Source: Marinoscillum luteum | Lineage (GTDB): Bacteria; Bacteroidota; Bacteroidia; Cytophagales; Cyclobacteriaceae | DNA: 64,000 bases | Reading direction: 5' to 3' | NCBI RefSeq assembly: GCF_044005705.1 | Contig: NZ_JBIPKE010000014.1 | Span: 124,001 to 188,000, forward strand | Shown here: piece by piece, positions 34,813 through 42,402 of the stretch | Layout: every line of letters begins with the position of its first letter | How positions within the stretch are numbered: the first letter of the stretch is position 1 | The notes under the pieces: generated by a model | The model's input: the letters and a program-made list of their open reading frames with translations, nothing else | Database searches by the model: none | Told to the model about the DNA's origin: nothing | Made by a program: the position numbers and the translations under genes

Positions 34813-35855
34813 GAGCACACTGGTTTTATTATTTAGTAAAGATTGCGAGTTGGATTGGGTTAAAATTATTCTTTGGCGGGGTAAAAATCTATGGCGCTAA
34901 AAACATCCCCAGGGATGCAGCGCTAATCTTCACCCCCAACCATCAGGGTGCCTTCATGGATGCGGTGCTGGTGGGTACATTCAACAGAGTGCCGGTCTCT
35001 TTTCTCACCCGATCTGATGTGTTTAACAAATGGTCCATGCCCTTTTTGAAGGCGCTGAACATGATGCCGATCTATCGCATTAGGGATGGAATTGCCAGTC
35101 TTTCTCAAAACGATGCAGTTTTTGACACCTGCTTCAGGATGCTCTCTGAGAAACGTGCGATCCTCATTTTCCCGGAAGGAAATCATGGAATAGAGTACTA
35201 TCTGAGACCTCTCTCCAAAGGAACTGCACGACTGGCGCTGGATGCGCGGGCGCAGGTGGATCCCAATACCAAAATATACATCATCCCTACGGGCGTCAAC
35301 TATTTTTCCCACTACCATCCACTGGCGAAAGTACTGATCAAGTTTGGTGAGCCCATCGAGCTGGAGGACTACATGACACAGTACCACGAGCATAAGCAAA
35401 AGGGATACAATCAGCTGAAGCAAGACCTGGCTGAGGCGATGAAAAAGACCCTGATTCTGGCTGAAGATGGAGCGGACTATACCCAGAAAAGAGACTGGAT
35501 TTTCCAACCCAAACATGAGCATCTGTCATTTGATGAGCTAAAGGCCATGGCCGAGGGGGATCACTTTGAAGCACGTGAGCCAATGAAAAAAGGGCCTGTG
35601 CGAAAGGCGCTTATCTGGATATTATCCATATTCAATCTGCCTCCGATGCTGGGCCTCAGCAAAATCATCCGTGGCATCAAAGATCACGTGTTTTACGTCT
35701 CCATCAAGTACATGGTAGGGTCGTTCCTCCACATCTTATGGTGGTCGTTTCTCTTTGCCGCTGGTGTTATATGGATTGGCTGGGAGGCAGGACTTCTGTT
35801 TGCCTTTACGGCCATTATGGTGGCCATGGCGCGTCAGTCGCTCATCAAATTCTAG
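34809..35855 (+). CDS. 1-acyl-sn-glycerol-3-phosphate acyltransferase-like protein (PlsC fold)
   Basis: The 348-residue protein shows the four acyltransferase blocks: NHQGAFMD (NHx4D, about 38-45), PIYRIRDG, FPEGNHG (about 121-127) and IIPTGVNYF. Two hydrophobic helices lie at the C-terminus (about 300-340), so it is membrane-bound. It probably acylates lysophosphatidate or another membrane lipid precursor. It converges with 35852-36703, overlapping it by 4 bases at the stops. Confidence 0.88.
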   Translation: MRAHWFYYLVKIASWIGLKLFFGGVKIYGAKNIPRDAALIFTPNHQGAFMDAVLVGTFNRVPVSFLTRSDVFNKWSMPFLKALNMMPIYRIRDGIASLSQNDAVFDTCFRMLSEKRAILIFPEGNHGIEYYLRPLSKGTARLALDARAQVDPNTKIYIIPTGVNYFSHYHPLAKVLIKFGEPIELEDYMTQYHEHKQKGYNQLKQDLAEAMKKTLILAEDGADYTQKRDWIFQPKHEHLSFDELKAMAEGDHFEAREPMKKGPVRKALIWILSIFNLPPMLGLSKIIRGIKDHVFYVSIKYMVGSFLHILWWSFLFAAGVIWIGWEAGLLFAFTAIMVAMARQSLIKF

Positions 35856-36703
35856 TTGACCCTTGCCTCGTATTTTTTGCGGTCATAGATGATATGCCCC
35901 TCCCTGTCCCACTCTTTGGTGATGACGGGTTTGGCTTTCTTATCAAAGGCCTCCAACGGGTAAGTCACTTCTCTTTTCACGCGCTCATTGTCATAATATT
36001 CGCGCCAGACACCTACCCGGTGGTCAAACTGATAATGACCCACCACTGCAAGCTTCCCATTAGGATGGTAAGCGTAGTACTCCCCTTCTCTTTCGCCAAA
36101 ATGCACCGGGATCATTTCCTTAAGCTGCGTACGATCAAAGTCATAGTAGGCCAGAAGTGACTCTTTTGGCCACCCCTTCCAGTAAATTTCCTTTTCTTGC
36201 AGGATATCGTGTCTATTGTATCTAACCCATCGGCCGTGCTTCATTCCCTTGTAGAAGTAGCCCTCCTCAATCACCTGATCACCCATCTTCTTTTCGTAAT
36301 GGCCATGCAGCACCCCTGCATTCTCACGCTTCACACGTAGTGAATTCACGATCTTCTTTTTCTTAAAATCATACCAGTAGAAGTCCCGGGCATATGGATC
36401 AGGACCTTCATAGTCTTTGTCTTTGAGGTAGTAAAAAAGCTCCACCACGGTTCGGTCGCCAAAGCCCTGCTTGGCAAAACCACGCTTGGCTTTGATCTTA
36501 TAATAGATTTTAGGGTTTTTCTTCTTTTCCTTCTTCTTGGTCTCGGCCTTATCCAGCGGATCTTTCTCCAGATCGGCTTTCATATCCAGAGTCAGTGGAG
36601 TTTCGTAATTCACTTTGAAAAGCTCATCGATGGACTCGCCATCTTGCCCCATCAAGGCAAAGGCCATAAAAAAGAATACAAGTAGCGATAATATTTTCTT
36701 CAT
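35852..36703 (-). CDS. Secreted MORN-repeat-like protein
   Basis: With the ATG at 36703 the protein is 283 residues and starts with a signal peptide (MKKILSLLVFFFMAFALMGQ). The C-terminal half has MORN/YwqK-like repeats (VIEEGYFYKGMKHGRWVRYN, EGEYYAYHPNGKLAVVGHY, RVGVWREYYDNERVKREV). The middle is Lys-rich. Such proteins are common in Bacteroidota with no known role. A start 42 bases upstream lacks the signal-peptide character. It follows the M14 peptidase gene, from which it is separated by 48 bases, on the same strand. Confidence 0.8.
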   Translation of the reverse strand: MKKILSLLVFFFMAFALMGQDGESIDELFKVNYETPLTLDMKADLEKDPLDKAETKKKEKKKNPKIYYKIKAKRGFAKQGFGDRTVVELFYYLKDKDYEGPDPYARDFYWYDFKKKKIVNSLRVKRENAGVLHGHYEKKMGDQVIEEGYFYKGMKHGRWVRYNRHDILQEKEIYWKGWPKESLLAYYDFDRTQLKEMIPVHFGEREGEYYAYHPNGKLAVVGHYQFDHRVGVWREYYDNERVKREVTYPLEAFDKKAKPVITKEWDREGHIIYDRKKYEARVN

Positions 36704-36751
36704 TTCGGGATACTTCTTGCTCACTTCAACGATCAAACCTACCAAAAAATT

Positions 36752-39301
36752 TCATTCTTCTGCCGCTCCGCTGCTGATGGTTTGTCCAAAGAAAAGTGCA
36801 TTCAGAAAAAGCTTATTGGTTCCGTACCAAAAGGCTCTGAAATTGGGGTTGTCAGCAAAGGTGATAATCCGCCCCTTTCTCAGTGCTGAAATGGTCACTG
36901 CCGGAGTAGCAGAGATTTGCTTCAATCTTTCATCAGAAATATAGCCACTTAGCAGCGGGGTATCCAGGTAGACTATAGGATAAGCATATGGATTTGATGC
37001 TTTTTTCATCATAAGGCTATGGTCTCTAAAAAGCGGAATTTGAGCAGATTCGAGTCCGTAGCTGAGGGGGTGCCCCAGATCCACACGGGCCTCAAAAATA
37101 GCTCCGCCAACCACCTGTGCTCCACGATTTTGATCCAGCTCCAGGTACTTTTTGTAGCCTGTGGTATCCGGTACGGCCTTCGCATACTGGACTTTGGACA
37201 TTTCCTTATCCGACAGCCATTTACCTCCTCGTTTCCATGACACTATTACTCCACCTCTTGTGACCCATTGTTTCAGGTTTTCCACTCCCGTGTCAGTTAT
37301 GGCACGGTAATTACCATCTGTCATCACGATTCTATTGTATCGGCTCAGATCGGTCCGGTTGAGCGCTTCTACTGGCAAAAGGGTCACCTGCATATCCATT
37401 CGCTGGTCCAGCAAATGCCATACCTCCCCGGCCTCATTACTATCCACGCCATCTCCAACCAGTACAGCTACCTTCGGCATGGTCAACACTTCGGCCTGCC
37501 TGGTGCCCAGATCCGATCCTCCAATGGCTAAGCCGGTATTAAGCCCATAAACATTGATGCCATCCAGTACGGCAATCTCCTGAATAATCGCTTCTATGAT
37601 ATCCCTTTTGTCACGCTGCACGCCCACAGGAATAACAATAGATCCCCGGGCATATGATCGGTCGCGATCTGTGTGTATGGAATGATTCACTTCTGTGACA
37701 ATTCCCGCCTTTAACAACCGCATGATCGCCCTTGGAGTATAGTATCCATTGGGCTCAAACAGGTAAGCATAGTCTGAACTACCAACGACCCGTCCCTTAG
37801 GAAACTGAGGCGTGGCAATCACCTCACCCAACTGGGTCTGCACGTAATCCCTGGCGCCGAGCTCATCATACTTGAGGTTGAAAGCCAGGGGCAGCGTCCA
37901 GGTAGACACGTCATAGAACAGGCTGTCCTGAAATGAAGTGCGGGTCTCAAATAGTGCCTTGATCAGCCGGTACTGTGGCTGATTAGTGGGGATCACGTAG
38001 CTACCAGTGCTGTATGCCTGTGTTCCTTTTTTAATGTTTTTTTCTACAGGATAAATGAGGATATCGTGCCGATGGAGTACTTCCATTAGATGAAATGCCC
38101 TGGCAGGGTCACCCTCGGAGCCAAAAATATAGGCCTTTACCGGGTCAGCTCCCGCCAGCTTTATCGACTCCTGGTAGAAAAGACTCTGGTGTTTGAGCAG
38201 GTCCGCTCGCAGATCGTTGGCTGCTTTGAGGGTGGACAATGATGTGACAAAATGATTCCTGATGGCCTCAGGAAATCCTATGCTCCCGAACTGATTCTCC
38301 TGCAGATGGCCTCTGGCACTGGCCTGCTCAAACAATATACCCACTGCTCCATTCATATCCGGATATGTGGATCCCTTGCCTACATAAAAATCATCAAATC
38401 CCTCCTTGGAGTAGTATAGTGAACCAACGCTATCCAGCGCGGCGGCATGGTATTGTGCGATTTTTTCTGTCAGGGTAACATTGTTCTGAGGAGTCAGGGG
38501 ATACTTCCGGGAGGGTACACCCGGCTGAAAAAAGAAGGTACTATTACTCCCCATCTCGTGATGGTCTGTAAGAATGTTAGGTTTCCACCGATGATAGAGA
38601 GAGAGCCTGCCCTTTGACTCGGGGTGCTGCACAGGCATCCAGTCTCTGTTCAGATCAAACCAGTAATGATTGGTACGTCCTCCAGGCCAGGCCTCGTCAA
38701 ATTCCCTTGAGCTGGGATCAGACACCAAATTGGCAGATTTATGCATGTTCACCCAGGTGGAAAATCGCTGAAGCCCATCCGGGTTAAATGAGGGATCGAG
38801 TAAGATGACCGTTTCAGAAAGGAGGCGGTCCACCCATGGGCCCTGAGCTGCTGCCAGGTAGTAGGCGGCCAACAAAGCAGCATTGGAGCCACTAGCCTCA
38901 TTGCCATGGACACTGTAGCCCATATAATGGACGAGTTTTGAGTCATCACTGGGGGAGCCTTTTGTATTCGCCAGCTGAACATGCTCGGAGCGAATGGCCT
39001 CAAGATTCAGATGGTTTTCAGGGCTGGTGATTACTAGTACCATCAGTGGTCTGTGCTCATAGCTGTGGCCGTATTCCTGTAAGGCGATGCGATCAGATAC
39101 CCGTGCCAGTTCGCGCATGTATGAGACCAACTGGTCGTGACTCACATGCCATTCCCCCACCTCATAACCCAATATTTCTTCCGGTGTGGGGATCGCCAAA
39201 TCATAGCTTACGTTTTGCGGGAGGTAGTCTTCGATGGGTGTCTGTCCCAGCGTAATCCAGGCCAGGAAAAGAAGCACCAATGACAATATTAATTTCTTCA
39301 T
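36752..39301 (-). CDS. Secreted M14-family zinc carboxypeptidase-like protein
   Basis: The 849-residue protein has a signal peptide (about 20 residues, ending LGQ). The M14 domain (about 55-400) shows VHGNEASG with the zinc His and Glu (about 132-136), NPDGLQRF and LTDHHEMGSNSTFFFQPG with a further zinc His. The C-terminal half (about 420-849) has a Rossmann-like glutamine amidotransferase-type domain (VLTMPKVAVLVGDGV, RGGVIVSWKRGG), as is usual in large Bacteroidota M14 proteins. No T9SS sorting domain. Probably degrades peptides in the periplasm or outside. It is 1 base from the upstream epimerase-like gene. Confidence 0.9.
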   Translation of the reverse strand: MKKLILSLVLLFLAWITLGQTPIEDYLPQNVSYDLAIPTPEEILGYEVGEWHVSHDQLVSYMRELARVSDRIALQEYGHSYEHRPLMVLVITSPENHLNLEAIRSEHVQLANTKGSPSDDSKLVHYMGYSVHGNEASGSNAALLAAYYLAAAQGPWVDRLLSETVILLDPSFNPDGLQRFSTWVNMHKSANLVSDPSSREFDEAWPGGRTNHYWFDLNRDWMPVQHPESKGRLSLYHRWKPNILTDHHEMGSNSTFFFQPGVPSRKYPLTPQNNVTLTEKIAQYHAAALDSVGSLYYSKEGFDDFYVGKGSTYPDMNGAVGILFEQASARGHLQENQFGSIGFPEAIRNHFVTSLSTLKAANDLRADLLKHQSLFYQESIKLAGADPVKAYIFGSEGDPARAFHLMEVLHRHDILIYPVEKNIKKGTQAYSTGSYVIPTNQPQYRLIKALFETRTSFQDSLFYDVSTWTLPLAFNLKYDELGARDYVQTQLGEVIATPQFPKGRVVGSSDYAYLFEPNGYYTPRAIMRLLKAGIVTEVNHSIHTDRDRSYARGSIVIPVGVQRDKRDIIEAIIQEIAVLDGINVYGLNTGLAIGGSDLGTRQAEVLTMPKVAVLVGDGVDSNEAGEVWHLLDQRMDMQVTLLPVEALNRTDLSRYNRIVMTDGNYRAITDTGVENLKQWVTRGGVIVSWKRGGKWLSDKEMSKVQYAKAVPDTTGYKKYLELDQNRGAQVVGGAIFEARVDLGHPLSYGLESAQIPLFRDHSLMMKKASNPYAYPIVYLDTPLLSGYISDERLKQISATPAVTISALRKGRIITFADNPNFRAFWYGTNKLFLNALFFGQTISSGAAEE

Positions 39302-39302
39302 A

Positions 39303-40166
39303 CTAATGAATTTCCATGGTGTAATGGCAGCTAAAAATGGCAGAAGCCTCCAGTTTCCTGATCCCTTCTTTGGCGCTTAGCTCTCCCGAGTGATTCCCAT
39401 AGTCAGCCAACCCATACCAGGGCTCTATACACACAAAGGGGGATTCCTGGCTTTTCGACCAAATCCCCAGGTAGGGAAATCCTTCGAAATGAAAAGTCAG
39501 CCATTTCTGAGAGAGACTGGACAGGCTAACCCGGGTAGAATTGAGCTGCTTAAAGACGAGCGCATCTTTGTCAAAAAGATGATCTGTAATATGAAGACGT
39601 TGCCCATCCAGCTCAATGGCTTCCTTCTTGCCTGTAAATAACCCCCCATCAAGCCTGTGTGTAAATAAAGTTTCTTGCTGATCAAACTCCAGCCAGTAGT
39701 CGGAACGAAACTCCTCCGGATTAAGAGGGCAATCGAAGGCCGGGTGTCCACCAATGGAAAAGTACATGACTTGTTTTCCTTTATTTTTTACTTCATAGGT
39801 GGTTCGCAAAGAGTGCCCCTCCAACTGGTAGATGATCCTTAATTCAAATTTGAAAGGGTATTTCTTCAAAGTATTTGAATCCGCATCCAGCTGAAAAATA
39901 ATTTGATCTGAAGTGTGTTCTACAATTTCAAAATCCAAATCCCGTGCGAATCCATGCTGTCCCATCTCATAGGTTTTACCCTCATGCCGATACTGATCCT
40001 TTTTCAACTTGCCCACAAAAGGAAAAAGCACAGGAGCATGCCGTCCCCAATATTTGGTTCGAGCCTGCCAGATATATTCCCGGCCGGTGGCATTATGTGT
40101 CAAACTCGTGATCTCTGCTCCCCTTACATTAAAAGTCGCTTTGAGGTGATTGTTTGAAATCTTCAT
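39303..40166 (-). CDS. Aldose 1-epimerase-like (galactose mutarotase fold) protein
   Basis: The 287-residue protein has the mutarotase-like beta-sandwich pattern with the RGAEITSLTHNATGREYIWQ start, YFSIGGHPAFDCPL (about 131-144) holding the catalytic His, and FVCIEPWYGLADY (about 247-259) holding the catalytic Glu. It belongs to the LacX-like/YeaD-related branch. Cytoplasmic. Specific sugar unknown. It is just upstream of the M14 gene and probably co-transcribed with it. Confidence 0.88.
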   Translation of the reverse strand: MKISNNHLKATFNVRGAEITSLTHNATGREYIWQARTKYWGRHAPVLFPFVGKLKKDQYRHEGKTYEMGQHGFARDLDFEIVEHTSDQIIFQLDADSNTLKKYPFKFELRIIYQLEGHSLRTTYEVKNKGKQVMYFSIGGHPAFDCPLNPEEFRSDYWLEFDQQETLFTHRLDGGLFTGKKEAIELDGQRLHITDHLFDKDALVFKQLNSTRVSLSSLSQKWLTFHFEGFPYLGIWSKSQESPFVCIEPWYGLADYGNHSGELSAKEGIRKLEASAIFSCHYTMEIH

Positions 40167-40248
40167 TCACTAAAAATAAAAAAAGGTAGCTTCTTGAGCG
40201 CTATTTTAAGGGTTTATCTCAAAAGTATCACTAGCCCTCAAATCCATA

Positions 40249-40277
40249 AAAAAAGGCACCCCTGAGGGTGCCTTTTT
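40249..40277 (-). terminator. Terminator after the downstream HExGH metalloprotease gene
   Basis: AAAAAGGCACCC / GGGTGCCTTTTT hairpin with a 4-base loop (CTGA) lies about 22 bases past the stop at 40299. It is symmetric with A/T runs on both sides and would work in both directions. Confidence 0.8.
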
Positions 40278-40298
40278 CTTTACACTATGTTTTTTCTA

Positions 40299-41162
40299 TT
40301 AATAGAGGTAATTAAGTGCTGTTCTATCGTCGTTGTTAAAAGGTCTGTCACCACCATCTGTACAGGCCAGCATCCATGACTTAGCAGAAGCGGTAGCTCC
40401 AGTGGGCGTGCCAGGGATGTGGTTGGCACCTACTCCACCATCACCTTCATTGGAGGTTCCTCCTCCACAAGAGATGCTTCTGTCAAAATAATCTGTATGA
40501 CGGAAACCAACACAGTGGCCCATCTCGTGCGCAATAATGGTAGCAATACCAGCAGTACTCAAGCCATAAGAAGACTCCAGCACACCACTCATTTTGATTT
40601 CTCCGTAAGGATCACCGGAAGCTGTTGGGAATCCGGCAGATCCCAAAACACCTCTTCGCTCATCTCCCTTGCTCAGTCTGGTCATTACGATGTCCGCATT
40701 GCTAGACGAAGTGACCCTTTGAAAAGAAATCTCCAGGTTTTGAGCATTGTAGCGAGAAATGGCCAAATCCAAGCCCGCGATCATTCCGGGGCTATAGCCC
40801 GAACCGCCACCTTTTTTGCCTTTTCCACCTCCAGAGCTTGCCTCCGGTGCGTAAACCGTGATCACTCTGTTACCACCAGTAGTCACCAGGTTGTTAGTGC
40901 TGTACTGCTCTTCTACAGGTACACGCACTCCCGCTTTCATTCTAGCCAAATCAGCGTCAGTCAAATAAATATCTCCTTCTACCAAATAACCCTCTTCAAA
41001 AATCAGGGGAGCCTGGTCGGTGACGTCAAATCCAAGGTCGGTCAATCTGGCCATTACTTCAGGTGAAACAGTTTCTTCTTTCATCACTTGATCGGACTCA
41101 CATGCAAAGAATGTTGCGCTTGCAAGAAGCATACATGCTGTGAAATAATTGAGTTTCTTCAT
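40299..41162 (-). CDS. HExGH zinc metalloprotease lipoprotein (peptidase M57 type), copy 1
   Basis: The 287-residue protein has a lipoprotein signal (about 20 residues, ending FFAC). The zinc motif HEMGHCVGFRH (about 211-221) is HExxHxxGxxH with a conserved TDYFDRSISCGG after it, as in the dual-action HEIGH peptidase family (M57). It differs from its paralogue by a Gly/Lys-rich insertion (SSGGGKGKKGGGSG) at about residue 110. The N-terminal 80 residues carry a propeptide-like segment. It is about 75% identical by eye to 41273-42112 in the catalytic part. Likely surface-exposed or secreted. Confidence 0.87.
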   Translation of the reverse strand: MKKLNYFTACMLLASATFFACESDQVMKEETVSPEVMARLTDLGFDVTDQAPLIFEEGYLVEGDIYLTDADLARMKAGVRVPVEEQYSTNNLVTTGGNRVITVYAPEASSGGGKGKKGGGSGYSPGMIAGLDLAISRYNAQNLEISFQRVTSSSNADIVMTRLSKGDERRGVLGSAGFPTASGDPYGEIKMSGVLESSYGLSTAGIATIIAHEMGHCVGFRHTDYFDRSISCGGGTSNEGDGGVGANHIPGTPTGATASAKSWMLACTDGGDRPFNNDDRTALNYLY

Positions 41163-41225
41163 TGTTGTAAGATTTAAGTGTTTAAAATAAGTAAAATCAG
41201 CCAGTTGGAATAGCTATAAAACGGA

Positions 41226-41250
41226 AAGGACATCCTTTTGAGATGTCCTT
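41226..41250 (-). terminator. Hairpin between the two HExGH metalloprotease genes
   Basis: AAGGACATC / GATGTCCTT (9-bp stem, 7-base loop) lies 23 bases past the stop of the upstream copy (41273). The T-run after it in the minus direction is interrupted, so the terminator is moderate. Confidence 0.5.
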
Positions 41251-41272
41251 CCAATATGTCATACTAAAAATA

Positions 41273-42112
41273 TCAATACAGGTAATTAAGTGCTGTTCTA
41301 TCGTCATTGTTGAAAGGTCTGTCACCTCCATCTGTACAGGCAAGCATCCAGGACTTGGCAGCTGCTGTAGCGCCAGTAGGTGTGCCAGGGATATGGTTGG
41401 CACCTACAGTTGAAGCACCTTCATTGGAAGTACCTCCACCACATGAAATACTTCGATCAAAGTAATCTGTGTGACGGAAACCTATGCAGTGACCCATTTC
41501 GTGAGCGATGATGGTAGCGATACCTGCAGTGCTCAGACCGTAAGAAGACTCCAAAATACCACTCATTTTGATTTCGCCGTAAGGATCGCCTGAAGAAGTA
41601 GGAAACCCAGCTGAGCCAAGGATACCTTGACGCTCTTCTCCCTTTTTAAGTCTCGTCATCACAATGTCAGCATTGCTTGAAGAAGTCACTCTCTGAAAAG
41701 AGATGGCCAGGTTCTGAGCATTGTAACGAGAGATGGCCAAATCCAAGCCAGCGATCATTCCAGAGCTATAACCATTTCTTCCGCCCTCAGGAGCGTACAT
41801 GGTGATGGTTCTTGATCCGCCAGTAGATACCAGATTGTTGGTACTGTACTGCTCTTCTACGGCCAGTCTTGAACCTTCATTTAAAGAAGCAAGATCAGCT
41901 GCAGGGATGTAGATATCTCCCTCTACCAGATAACCGTCATCGAATTTGATGGGTGCTTGTTGTGTTACATCAAATCCAGCATTGGTTAGGGCCGCAAGTA
42001 CTGATTCAGAAACTTCATCCTGAGTAACCACAGCATCGTTCTGCTGCTCACAAGAAACAAATAGCACGCTCACTGCCAGAGTAAACACCGCTAGGTAATT
42101 AGTTTTTCTCAT
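41273..42112 (-). CDS. HExGH zinc metalloprotease lipoprotein (peptidase M57 type), copy 2
   Basis: The 279-residue protein is the tandem paralogue of 40299-41162. A lipoprotein signal ends FVSC (about residue 21). The zinc motif HEMGHCIGFRH (about 203-213) is preceded by IATIIAH and followed by the same TDYFDRSISCGGG. It lacks the Gly-rich insertion. Each copy has its own hairpin downstream, so both are probably separate transcripts. Duplication with later divergence is evident; the substrates are unknown. Confidence 0.87.
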   Translation of the reverse strand: MRKTNYLAVFTLAVSVLFVSCEQQNDAVVTQDEVSESVLAALTNAGFDVTQQAPIKFDDGYLVEGDIYIPAADLASLNEGSRLAVEEQYSTNNLVSTGGSRTITMYAPEGGRNGYSSGMIAGLDLAISRYNAQNLAISFQRVTSSSNADIVMTRLKKGEERQGILGSAGFPTSSGDPYGEIKMSGILESSYGLSTAGIATIIAHEMGHCIGFRHTDYFDRSISCGGGTSNEGASTVGANHIPGTPTGATAAAKSWMLACTDGGDRPFNNDDRTALNYLY

Positions 42113-42402
42113 TGTGTAAATAAGTTTGAATTAGGTTTGAAAGATTCTTGAAACCTCTTCAAGAATTCCCCTAAAGTATCCAAAAAGTTTATTTGAGCAA
42201 AATATTCTTTCGAATTAGAATGTATTCATGAATTTATGTTCTTTTACAAAATATAATTCCGTCAAAAAATAGAATTTTGTCCAAAAATTCTGTCGCGCGA
42301 TGACTTTGTCGAGATAAACCCTCAAAACAAGCCCTCAGAGCCGAATTACCTCGCAAATCTGGCCGGATGCTCACTCACATTATCTTAATTATATTCGCTG
42401 CT

